Source of the DNA: an uncultured Eubacteriales bacterium
Lineage (GTDB): Bacteria; Bacillota; Clostridia; Oscillospirales; Butyricicoccaceae
Assembly (NCBI GenBank): GCA_949740695.1
Contig: CATJIY010000130.1
Coordinates: forward strand, 1-26,749
Length of the DNA: 26,749 nucleotides
Direction of reading: 5' to 3'
Part shown: positions 14,503 to 21,566 of the stretch, one piece after another
Layout: each line of letters starts with the position of its first letter
How positions within the stretch are numbered: position 1 is the first letter of the stretch
The notes under the pieces: model-generated
Seen by the model: the letters and a program-made list of their open reading frames with translations, nothing else
The model's database searches: none
Told to the model about the DNA's origin: nothing
Position numbers and translations under genes: made by a program

Positions 14503-15117
14503 ATGCAAACCATTACCGTTAACGCGATAGGGGACGCTTGCCCTCTTCCTGTAGTAAAAGCTACCCGTGCTTTGGGGGAGATGAAGGAGGCCGGAACCGT
14601 CTTAATTTTGGTGGATAATGAGACCGCCGTTCAAAATCTTTCCCGGCTGGCAGCCGGGCACAAGTTCCCCTGCCAGACGGAAAAGCTGCCGGAAGGCCAG
14701 TATCGGGTGACCATGACCCTTTCCGGACCGTTGGAAACCCTTTCTCTTGAAAAGCCGGCCGTTTGTCATTCTGGTGCTTGGGAGGGTACGGTGGTGGCAG
14801 TGCCTTCCGACACGATGGGCCAGGGCAGCGAAGAGTTGGGGAAGACTCTGATGAAAGGATTTCTTTTCGCGGTGACCCAGTTGCCTCGACTGCCCAAAAC
14901 CATGCTGTTTTACAACAGCGGGGCAAAACTCACCGTTCAAGGTTCGGACAGTTTGGAGGACTTGGCGTCCCTGGAAGCTCAGGGGGTGGAAATCCTCACC
15001 TGCGGCACCTGTTTGAATTATTATGGTCTCACCGACCGGTTGGCGGTGGGCAGCGTCACTAATATGTATTCTATTGTAGAAACCCTGACCGGCGCGGACA
15101 AGGTGGTTCGGCCATGA
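14503..15117 (+). CDS. yedF: YedF: TusA-like sulfurtransferase/DsrE fusion linked to selenium metabolism
   Basis: A 204-residue fusion. The N-terminal TusA/SirA-like domain (1-75) carries the DACPLPVVK motif with C13; the C-terminal DsrE-like domain (about 94-204) has LTCGTCLNYYGL with C167 and C170. This is the layout of the 'selenium metabolism protein YedF' family, thought to handle persulfide or selenide for selenium use. AAAGGAGG precedes the start. It overlaps the cysteine desulfurase by ATGA, which points to direct sulfur/selenium transfer between the two. No selD or selA is visible in the window. Confidence 0.93.
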   Translation: MQTITVNAIGDACPLPVVKATRALGEMKEAGTVLILVDNETAVQNLSRLAAGHKFPCQTEKLPEGQYRVTMTLSGPLETLSLEKPAVCHSGAWEGTVVAVPSDTMGQGSEELGKTLMKGFLFAVTQLPRLPKTMLFYNSGAKLTVQGSDSLEDLASLEAQGVEILTCGTCLNYYGLTDRLAVGSVTNMYSIVETLTGADKVVRP

Positions 15118-16250
15118 TTTATTTGGATAACGCCGCCACTACCCGCCCCAAGCCGCCGGGAGTAGCGCAGGCGGTGGTCCAGGCTATGGAAAGCTATGGA
15201 AATAGCGGCCGGGGCGTTCATGACGATGCGCTGGCGGCCGCCCGCGCTATTTTTGGCGTACGCCAGCGGTTGGCGCACCGGTTTGGCTGTAGCCGGGCCG
15301 ATCATGTGGCCTTTACCCCTAACGCTACCGCCGCGCTGAACATTGCCCTTTCTGGCTTATTGGGTCCGGAGGATCATGTGATTTCCACCGATTGGGAGCA
15401 TAATTCGGTTTTGCGTCCCCTCTACCGATTGGAGGAAGCGGGCATGGGAGTGGATTTTCTTCCAGCCGATTCTCAGGGACGGTTGGAATATGACCGGCTG
15501 GAAAGCCTTTTGCGGCCCAACACTAAGGTAATGGTTTGCACCCATGCTTCCAACCTTACCGGAGATCAGATAGATCTGACGAGAATCAGCGCTTTTGCCA
15601 AAGCGCATGGACTGATTTTGATCTTAGACGCCTCCCAAACGGCAGGGGCGTATTCCATAGATATGACGGGAATGGGCGTGGACATTTTGTGTTTTACTGG
15701 GCACAAAAGCATGCTGGGCCCTCAGGGTACTGGAGGATTGTGCGTCCGGGAGGGAATTTTTTTGCGGCCCTTTTTGGTGGGGGGCACCGGGGTCCAGAGC
15801 TTTTCCAAAAGCCAGCCGGAGGAGTGGCCCACCTGCTTGGAAGCTGGCACGCTGAACGGTCACGGTATTGCTGGGTTGTCTGCGGCACTGGATTACTTGG
15901 ATGAAGCAGGATGTGGAACTTTGGAACGGGAGCGGCAGTTAGCCCGGCGGTTTTATGATCAGGTGAAGGATTTGCCCGGCGTGCAGATTTACGGAGATTT
16001 TTCTACCCAGGAACGGGCGCCTATTGTCACCCTGAACATCGGGGATTGGGATTCTTCCCAGATTTCCGACGAGTTGGCCGAGCGGTTTGATATCGCTACT
16101 CGCCCTGGCGCGCACTGTGCGCCCCGGCTCCATCGGGCTTTGGGCACCACTGGTCAGGGTGCGGTGCGGTTTTCCTGGGGGTGGGCCAATACGCAGGAAG
16201 AGACCGACAGGGCGGCGGAAGCCGTCCGCGCTTTGGCATTGGAAGAATAA
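15114..16250 (+). CDS. Cysteine desulfurase family protein (EF2568-type, class V aminotransferase fold)
   Basis: A 378-residue PLP enzyme. It starts MIYLDNAATTRPKPP, has 'STDWEHNSVLRPL' with H96, D172 in ILDASQTAG, the PLP lysine K198 in FTGHKSMLGPQG, and the probable sulfur-accepting cysteine C335 in RPGAHCAPRLH. This pattern is that of the EF2568-like subfamily, which in known genomes sits near selenium-dependent molybdenum hydroxylase and YedF/DUF3343 genes. It should draw sulfur or selenium from cysteine or selenocysteine and hand it to YedF or DUF3343. Start overlaps YedF by ATGA; DUF3343 starts at the next base after its stop. Confidence 0.94.
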   Translation: MIYLDNAATTRPKPPGVAQAVVQAMESYGNSGRGVHDDALAAARAIFGVRQRLAHRFGCSRADHVAFTPNATAALNIALSGLLGPEDHVISTDWEHNSVLRPLYRLEEAGMGVDFLPADSQGRLEYDRLESLLRPNTKVMVCTHASNLTGDQIDLTRISAFAKAHGLILILDASQTAGAYSIDMTGMGVDILCFTGHKSMLGPQGTGGLCVREGIFLRPFLVGGTGVQSFSKSQPEEWPTCLEAGTLNGHGIAGLSAALDYLDEAGCGTLERERQLARRFYDQVKDLPGVQIYGDFSTQERAPIVTLNIGDWDSSQISDELAERFDIATRPGAHCAPRLHRALGTTGQGAVRFSWGWANTQEETDRAAEAVRALALEE

Positions 16251-16487
16251 ATGCTTGGCCGACGGGAGAAATGTTTGGTGACCTTTGCCACCACGACTAG
16301 CGCTCTGGCCATGGAGCAGGCGTGTAAAGCCCAGGGGCTGCCTGGCCGGCTGATTCCAGCGCCACGAAGGATTACTGCCGGATGCGGCATGTGCTGGTCC
16401 GCCCCAGTGGAAAGCCGGGAAAGGCTGGAGGAGCTGATCGTTCGCCTCCAGTTGGATGTAGATGGAATTTATCGCATATTGCTTTAG
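16251..16487 (+). CDS. DUF3343 putative Se/S carrier protein
   Basis: A 78-residue small protein, matching the DUF3343 (Se_S_carrier) pattern: 'LVTFATTTSALAMEQACKAQ' (about 9-28), then 'GRLIPAPRRITAGCGMCW' with C45 and C48, and a C-terminal helix. The cysteines are proposed to carry selenium or sulfur. It is the last gene of a tight three-gene unit (YedF, desulfurase, DUF3343), with GGAAG ahead of the ATG inside the end of the desulfurase gene. Confidence 0.9.
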   Translation: MLGRREKCLVTFATTTSALAMEQACKAQGLPGRLIPAPRRITAGCGMCWSAPVESRERLEELIVRLQLDVDGIYRILL

Positions 16488-16506
16488 CAGTAAGATTACC
16501 TGTGAG

Positions 16507-16541
16507 CCTTGCGGGCTTTATGATGGTCCGCAAGGTTTTTT
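16507..16541 (+). terminator. Rho-independent terminator of the Se/S operon
   Basis: CCTTGCGG (16507-16514) pairs with CCGCAAGG (16528-16535), followed by six T. It just touches the stop codon of the convergent GyrI-like gene. Confidence 0.85.
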
Positions 16542-17172
16542 ATTTAGAGGATTTTGGGCGGATGGGGTGGCGCAAGATGGTTTTTTGCTTTTCCGGCGGA
16601 ACTCGCTGAGGATTAGAAAGATAGATTTCATGATGTAGCCGGCCGTTTTGCAGATCGTTTTCATACCCCTCTTCAGCCAGGAAAGCGTCCATTCGGGCTA
16701 AGGTTTCCGGTTCGCTGTCGTAGGGACCTATATGCAAGGACTGGACGCAAAGTCCCTCTTGCACTGGTTGGAAACCCACCGCCGAACAGTCTAGTTTTTT
16801 TTTCTTTTGAGCAGTTTGGATTGCCCAGTCCAAATCGGCTTGAGTGACAAAATCAGGAAGACGCAGGGCGGCAATCCAGTAAAACCGGTTTTTATCCTGG
16901 TAGTCGGCAAGGTCCTTTTGCCACCAGAAGCTTTCTAATGGAGGCGCCACATAGTCAAAAAAACCTGGGATTTCATACCCGTTTTTTCGGCTCATTTTCA
17001 GGGTATACGCGACGGTGAAAAGCTGTTTTACCGCTCTTTGGTAAAGCCCGTCAGGCGCATTGGGGTCTCCCCGCCCTTCTACTGTCAAAAAGTTTGTCTC
17101 TGGCGGCATAAGAATCTGGGGCGTGGTTTTTGCCCGGTACGAAACGTCTTCTTTTTTTAAGTCAAAAGGCAT
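16540..17172 (-). CDS. GyrI-like small-molecule-binding domain protein, SOS-box promoter
   Basis: A 210-residue protein of the GyrI-like superfamily. The N-terminal half ('TPQILMPPETNFLTVEGRGD', about 17-36) and the C-terminal half (from 'VQEGLCVQSLHIGPYDSEPE' on) are the usual SHS2-type repeats, with 'LHHEIYLSNPQRV' near the end. E. coli GyrI (SbmC) is the relevant relative in function: it protects DNA gyrase from inhibitors and is itself LexA-regulated. AAAGGAGG is 8 nt ahead of the ATG. Its promoter has a 17-bp spacer and a near-consensus SOS box, so damage-induced expression is likely (inference). Confidence 0.88.
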   Translation of the reverse strand: MPFDLKKEDVSYRAKTTPQILMPPETNFLTVEGRGDPNAPDGLYQRAVKQLFTVAYTLKMSRKNGYEIPGFFDYVAPPLESFWWQKDLADYQDKNRFYWIAALRLPDFVTQADLDWAIQTAQKKKKLDCSAVGFQPVQEGLCVQSLHIGPYDSEPETLARMDAFLAEEGYENDLQNGRLHHEIYLSNPQRVPPEKQKTILRHPIRPKSSK

Positions 17173-17200
17173 AGAAATTGCCTCCTTTCAGGATAGGGTT

Positions 17201-17229
17201 ATCATAACATGCGAACAAATGTTTGTCAA
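17201..17229 (-). promoter_or_regulatory. Promoter of the GyrI-like gene
   Basis: On the minus strand TTGACA (17229-17224), 17-bp spacer, TATGAT (17206-17201), about 30 nt ahead of the start codon. Confidence 0.85.
17212..17225. promoter_or_regulatory. Candidate LexA (SOS) box
   Basis: CGAACAAATGTTTG matches the Gram-positive LexA/DinR consensus CGAACRNRYGTTYC at 13 of 14 positions. It covers the spacer and two bases of the -35 box of the GyrI-like gene's promoter, the ideal place for a repressor. Confidence 0.7.
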
Positions 17230-17317
17230 CGCTGCAAAAAATTCTTATTTTTGGGGCCAATGACATAGGATAGAATTGGATTCCCCATCTTTCCTGTCCG
17301 CTTTTTGTCGAAAAGAC

Positions 17318-17348
17318 TTGACATGAACCCCCCTCCAGGCGCTATAAT
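17318..17348 (+). promoter_or_regulatory. Promoter of the second MATE gene
   Basis: TTGACA (17318-17323) and TATAAT (17343-17348) are both perfect, but the 19-bp spacer is long; such promoters are often aided by a regulator that bends DNA. Confidence 0.65.
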
Positions 17349-17402
17349 AAAAAGACTTTGGAAAGGCGGCGGTTTTGTACGCAGCTTTCATAGGGGTATT
17401 TT

Positions 17403-17422
17403 CGCGTTTAAGCTTAAGCGCG
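17403..17422. promoter_or_regulatory. Palindrome in the leader of the second MATE gene, possible operator
   Basis: CGCGTTTAAGCTTAAGCGCG, near-perfect two-fold symmetry (one T/C mismatch), 55 nt after the -10 box. It might bind a dimeric repressor as a roadblock. Function inferred only from symmetry. Confidence 0.4.
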
Positions 17423-17475
17423 GGTGCGGCTCCATTTTGTTTCCAAACCCAGGATTACCCGGAAAGGAAATGCTC

Positions 17476-18903
17476 ATGAAAAAACAATTGAATTTGCTGG
17501 ATACTTCTGTTCCCTCCTGGAAGCTTATCGTATTGTTGGCGTGGCCTACCATTGTGGAGCAGATTCTTCAGACGGCGGTAAACTATGTGGATACGGCCAT
17601 GGTGGGCAGCATTGGTACAGACGCTACCGCAGCTATCGGAGTTTGCACCTCCACGATTTGGCTGATTATGGGGGTGATGAACGCTGCCGCTATCGGTTAT
17701 TCGGTGATGGTGGCTCGCCGTATCGGAGAAGGCCGTACAGAAGACGCGCGAGCCATATTGCGTCAATCGGTACTGGCCATTGGCGTGATTGGCGCGGCTT
17801 TGACGGTAGCGGTAGAGCTGGTGATTGCCCCGAACCTACCTCGCTGGATGGGAGCGGAGCCTGATGTGTTGCCCCAGGCGGTAGCGTATTTTCGAGTAAT
17901 CGGCGCAGGATATCTGTTTAATACCTCTCTGGTGATGTGCTCCAATATGCTGCGCTGCATGGGGGATACCCGGACGCCCCTGAAATTCAATTTGATGACC
18001 AATGCAATTAACGTGGCCGGTAATTTTTTGCTGATTTATCCTACCCGTCCGTTGACGGTTTTTGGCGTTACCTTCACCATGCCCGGCGCTGGCTGGGGGG
18101 TGGCGGGGGCCGCTGCTGCCACTATGCTGGCCACCGCTGTTTCAGGCGTGTGCTTACTGTTGGTGTTGTTCCGGCGAAAGTGGCCGCTGCAAATTCATTT
18201 GAAAGAGGACTACCGTCCTCAGGGAGAAATTATCCGGCAGGCTTTCCGGTTGGGCATGCCTAGTTTTTTGGAGCGTGCCACCATTTCGATAGGGCAGATT
18301 TGCACCACCGCCATGATTTCCGGTTTGGGTACTGTCTCTTTGGCAGCTCACCAGCTGGCGAACGCAGGGGAATCCTTGTGTTACATGCCCATTTTTGGAT
18401 TTTCGGTGGCGGCTACCACTCTGGTTGCTCAAAATCTGGGAGCCGGTGACAAGGAACGAGCTTTTCATCAGGGTAAGCTTTGTATCTATATGGGTGTGTG
18501 CGTTATGGTCTGCACCAGTTGCCTGCTGTTTTTATTGGCGGAACCTATCATCGATCTGTTCAGCGATGACCTGAACGTTATTACGTTAGGTGGGCAAGTT
18601 TTGCGGATTGAGGCTTTTGCCGAGCTGTTTTTTGCAGGGGCCTCGGTGGTAGGCGGTATTTTGCGGGGAGCGGGAGACACCCGGTGGCCCTTCTATATTT
18701 CCTTGGCGGGCATGTGGCTTATCCGTGTGCCGCTGGCCTTTGTGCTCATCCGTTTCTTTCATTGGGGTCTTACTGCCATTTGGGTGGGGATGGCCGCCGA
18801 TCTGGCGCTGCGTGGCGTGATCTCCATGTGGCGGTTCTATAAGCGGAAATGGCTTCAGGTTTGGGAACAAAGAGAAGCTGCTGCGCCTAGCCCCAGCGCG
18901 TAA
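17476..18903 (+). CDS. MATE-family efflux transporter (NorM-like)
   Basis: About 475 residues with 12 predicted helices. It has 'QTAVNYVDTAMVGSIGTDAT' (about 36-55), 'SVMVARRIGEGR', 'ALRCMGDTRTP'-type motif (reads NMLRCMGDTRTPLKF) and the second-repeat 'TLVAQNLGAGDKERA' and 'GILRGAGDTRWPF'. Family proteins couple drug export to Na+ or H+. The ATG at 17476 is favoured: AAAGG is 9-10 nt upstream, while the ATG at 17470 is too close. The open frame reaches back to 17305, but that part contains the promoter. A bidirectional terminator follows. Confidence 0.94.
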   Translation: MKKQLNLLDTSVPSWKLIVLLAWPTIVEQILQTAVNYVDTAMVGSIGTDATAAIGVCTSTIWLIMGVMNAAAIGYSVMVARRIGEGRTEDARAILRQSVLAIGVIGAALTVAVELVIAPNLPRWMGAEPDVLPQAVAYFRVIGAGYLFNTSLVMCSNMLRCMGDTRTPLKFNLMTNAINVAGNFLLIYPTRPLTVFGVTFTMPGAGWGVAGAAAATMLATAVSGVCLLLVLFRRKWPLQIHLKEDYRPQGEIIRQAFRLGMPSFLERATISIGQICTTAMISGLGTVSLAAHQLANAGESLCYMPIFGFSVAATTLVAQNLGAGDKERAFHQGKLCIYMGVCVMVCTSCLLFLLAEPIIDLFSDDLNVITLGGQVLRIEAFAELFFAGASVVGGILRGAGDTRWPFYISLAGMWLIRVPLAFVLIRFFHWGLTAIWVGMAADLALRGVISMWRFYKRKWLQVWEQREAAAPSPSA

Positions 18904-18911
18904 CTTTATAC

Positions 18912-18938
18912 AAAAAGCCCGCCTTCCGGCGGGCTTTT
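18912..18938. terminator. Bidirectional terminator
   Basis: GCCCGCC (18917-18923) pairs with GGCGGGC (18928-18934) around TTCC, flanked by AAAAA on the left and TTTT on the right. It serves both the second MATE gene (+) and the convergent coiled-coil gene (-). Confidence 0.9.
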
Positions 18939-18965
18939 GCATATTTTGGATCGTTTGTAAGCAGT

Positions 18966-19457
18966 TTACGAAATCACCGCCTTTTGGCGGCGGTAATTGT
19001 CGTGGTCTTTTTGTTGAAGCTCTCGGGTTATTTGGTCCAGCTGGCGTTGCAAATGTTCTGCTTGCTGAGGCGAGGCGTTGTTTATCTGCTGTTGGAGGGA
19101 CTGCTGTTGCTTTTTCAATCGCTGGATTTCCCGATCCACTCGATCAGTGTTCGTGGTGCAGGATTCAATAGGGGCTTGGGAAGAGAAGCGCTTTGTACGA
19201 GCCTGGTCCCTTGCTTTATCCGGGTCGTCAAACTGAAGGACAGGATTGCCCTGGCCGTCATGATTGACCCGATATAATCCGGCGGAAGGGTTGATTTGCT
19301 CAGGAGAATATTGGTCATAATTGGGTGTGACAGGCGCAGAGGCGAACCCGCCCTCCGTTTTTTCCCATTCAGCGGCTTGTGGCGCTTGGAGTTTTTGGGT
19401 TTGCTGAGTCTGTTGTTCAGCGGACAGGCTTTGCGTATGAATGGAAGGGATATCCAT
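18966..19457 (-). CDS. Gln-rich coiled-coil protein, unknown
   Basis: A 163-residue soluble protein. Residues 10-30 are Gln-rich; the middle has 'PSAGLYRVNHDGQGNPVLQF'; residues about 103-155 form a coiled coil with 'RVDREIQRLKKQQQSLQQQI'. I do not recognise a characterised family. AGGAGGAA lies 8 nt ahead of the ATG. It follows the XpaC-like gene after 83 nt on the same strand, so it may be its operon partner. Confidence 0.8.
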   Translation of the reverse strand: MDIPSIHTQSLSAEQQTQQTQKLQAPQAAEWEKTEGGFASAPVTPNYDQYSPEQINPSAGLYRVNHDGQGNPVLQFDDPDKARDQARTKRFSSQAPIESCTTNTDRVDREIQRLKKQQQSLQQQINNASPQQAEHLQRQLDQITRELQQKDHDNYRRQKAVIS

Positions 19458-19540
19458 AAACGATTCCTCCTATTTTTTTCTAAAGGGTTCAAGTTTTCTT
19501 TGAGCAGGCCGATAAGATGCCTACATCTGCGGTTTTTGCG

Positions 19541-20944
19541 TTATAACGTTAATAGGTCGTCGTTCTGCTTCATGCTGCCAAAAGGATCCAGATCAGACAA
19601 ACCTTCCATGCTCATCATGCTTTCCAGCACACTAATGTCGGTTGTTACATCCATGGCTTCGCTGTCAAAGAGAGCGTCCAGCTGTTTTTCAAAGCCCAAC
19701 ACCAGTTTATCCATGATGTCCTCCACATCCTTCATGGCTGAACCAATGTTGCCGCCTTCCACGCCCATTCGTTCCATTCGGGCATAGGATTCCAGAATGG
19801 ACAGAGTCTTGGGCAGATAATGATTGTGAAATTGCCGCAGGCGGGGTTCTTTTTCGGGGTGTTCTTCGGCGTAAGAAAGGATTTTATGGGTCAACTCCTC
19901 CAGCCGATCCATTCGTTCAGAGACATATTCGTCCTGAATATCGTCGTTCAGCTGACGGATGCGCAACTCTTCGGGATAGCGCTTTTTTCCATTGGCGTCC
20001 ACTTGGGCTTTGGGTCTGGCGGGAACGGAATCGGTTTCTGGCTGAGGCTGGGCGGAAGGTTGGGCGTCAGGATAGACCAGCGCCCGATTGGCTGCGTCGA
20101 TATACATGCCTTGGAGAAGGCCTTCTCCAAGCATCCAGTTCAAGTCCTCACAACATTTGCTGTATCGGGTTGGAATGGCGGCGGCCAACTGGTTAATGTC
20201 CACCCACCGGCGGCTGCCGATAATGGTGGCATAGGTGCGGCAGCGCATTACCCGGTCATGCCGTTTACTGCCTATAATGGACAGTACCGCTCCCGGGGTG
20301 CAACAGCACAGAGCGACAATGCTGGTAGGCAAGAACGTATCAAAAAACCAAACTCCGGAGGCCCACATTCCCAGAAAGGATATTGCTGAGACAAAAACGC
20401 CGCACCCCAAGATAATATTGCCGGCAGTGCGCATCCCCCGGCCGATCTTTGGGGAAAGCCGCCGGTGCTCCAACAGGGGAATTCGGGGCGTCGCCCGGCG
20501 AGACTGGCTGGGGGAAGAGGCTTGTTGGGGCTGATAGGCCGTCGTTTGTTTAGTCGTTTTCGGATTGGTCTGTTTATGGGCGGTGCGAGGATAGACATAA
20601 CGGTAGGTGCCATCCGGGTTTTGTCCGCCCTGAATGGTTTCTTTCGCCCGCTCTCCGTTTGTCTGAGTTTGGGCGGCAGCCGGTTGACTCTGGGGCGGCA
20701 CATAGGTTCGCTGGCCCTGGGCGTTATAGGCGGCCTGCCGCTCTACAGGCTGGTAAGTTACATCCTGAGCATTTTTTGCCCATTCGCTATCCGAACGGCG
20801 ATAGGCCCCGTTGTCTCGTATGTTAGCGTCCTGCATCAAGCGGATGCCCAGCAGGATGGCTCCCGGCCAAAATCCCATGCAAAAGGCGACGACGATTAGC
20901 CAGCCTGGAATCCGGTCCCGATTTCTTCCAGTGTTGTGCGCCAT
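19541..20944 (-). CDS. XpaC-like membrane protein with winged-helix-like segment
   Basis: About 467 residues. N-terminal membrane helix (about 16-36), a long Gln/Thr/Pro-rich low-complexity linker (about 60-155), two more helices (about 174-194 and 202-226), a compact segment that looks like a winged helix (about 236-291, 'TYATIIGSRRWVDINQLAAA'), another Pro/Gln linker, and a C-terminal helical domain (about 323-445) with 'LPKTLSILESYARMERMG' and 'IFDS'-like end that fits the XpaC (5-bromo-4-chloroindolyl phosphate hydrolysis) family. XpaC genes are often beside telA; none is seen here. The second ATG (20944) is chosen because GGAAGGGG is 8 nt from it. Exact function unknown. Confidence 0.75.
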   Translation of the reverse strand: MAHNTGRNRDRIPGWLIVVAFCMGFWPGAILLGIRLMQDANIRDNGAYRRSDSEWAKNAQDVTYQPVERQAAYNAQGQRTYVPPQSQPAAAQTQTNGERAKETIQGGQNPDGTYRYVYPRTAHKQTNPKTTKQTTAYQPQQASSPSQSRRATPRIPLLEHRRLSPKIGRGMRTAGNIILGCGVFVSAISFLGMWASGVWFFDTFLPTSIVALCCCTPGAVLSIIGSKRHDRVMRCRTYATIIGSRRWVDINQLAAAIPTRYSKCCEDLNWMLGEGLLQGMYIDAANRALVYPDAQPSAQPQPETDSVPARPKAQVDANGKKRYPEELRIRQLNDDIQDEYVSERMDRLEELTHKILSYAEEHPEKEPRLRQFHNHYLPKTLSILESYARMERMGVEGGNIGSAMKDVEDIMDKLVLGFEKQLDALFDSEAMDVTTDISVLESMMSMEGLSDLDPFGSMKQNDDLLTL

Positions 20945-20973
20945 AAACATTACCCCTTCCTATCAGCTGTGTT

Positions 20974-20999
20974 AAAAAACGCTCCGGCCTGCCGGCCGG
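20974..20999 (-). terminator. Terminator of the dsdA-GNAT operon
   Basis: On the minus strand CCGGCC-GGCA-GGCCGG (20999-20984), then AGCG and six T. The stem is only 6-7 bp but all G/C. Confidence 0.7.
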
Positions 21000-21030
21000 T
21001 ATCACGGCGCGCTGTTTTTGTTTGTTCGGC

Positions 21031-21555
21031 TTAAGCCGGGCAGTTTCCTTCCAGAGCCATAGGAAGCCAAGTCAGACCACCGTCCTTTTGCGCTGGGCCC
21101 GTTTGGGAAAAGCCTTGCTTTTCAAAGAAGCCCTGAGAGCCGGCGGCGGCGTTGACCGTCATTCGGGTGACGCTCTCGTCCAACTGGCGGGCGTCCAAAG
21201 CCGCATGCTTTAATAAATTGGTGGCCACACCCTGGCACTGATATTCCCGGTCTACATAGAGCAATTCTATGTGGCGCAGCTCCCGTAGAGCGCAGACGCC
21301 CACTAGATAATCTCCGTCAAAGGCGCCCCAAAAGCGCAGATCTCCGTCGCCCACTCGTTGGAGCATATATTCGTAGTCAATGCTGGCCCAAAACTCATCC
21401 AGCCCTTCTTCCGATAAATCTTCGGCCATACAATCGGAAAAAACCTCCCACACCAGGGCCAAACCATCTTCCAGATGGCACAAAGGCAAAGGGCCGATGG
21501 TTTTTGGATTGGGTGGTTCCTGCTGGGCGGGGGTTGTCTTTTCAGTCTGATCCAT
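21031..21555 (-). CDS. GNAT acetyltransferase
   Basis: About 174 residues. After an N-terminal Pro/Gln-rich stretch comes a GNAT fold: 'WGAFDGDYLVGVCALRELRH' (about 76-95), the acetyl-CoA loop 'VDREYQCQGVATNLLKHA' (about 101-118), and 'VNAAAGSQGFFEKQGFSQTG' near the end. The start at 21555 is preferred over the ATG at 21570: GAGGAG then lies 7 nt upstream, made from the end of dsdA. The gene is therefore translationally coupled to the D-serine dehydratase. Substrate is unknown. Confidence 0.88.
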   Translation of the reverse strand: MDQTEKTTPAQQEPPNPKTIGPLPLCHLEDGLALVWEVFSDCMAEDLSEEGLDEFWASIDYEYMLQRVGDGDLRFWGAFDGDYLVGVCALRELRHIELLYVDREYQCQGVATNLLKHAALDARQLDESVTRMTVNAAAGSQGFFEKQGFSQTGPAQKDGGLTWLPMALEGNCPA

Positions 21556-21566
21556 AACGGTTCTCC

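Larger units (their letters stand above)
17230..17475 (+). other. Upstream region of the second MATE gene with a 19-bp-spacer promoter and a 20-nt palindrome
   Basis: Contains the promoter TTGACA (17318-17323) to TATAAT (17343-17348) with a 19-bp spacer, longer than usual. Downstream of it at 17403-17422 lies CGCGTTTAAGCTTAAGCGCG, a 10+10 palindrome with a single mismatch. No gene with a credible start is found in the stretch. Confidence 0.55.
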
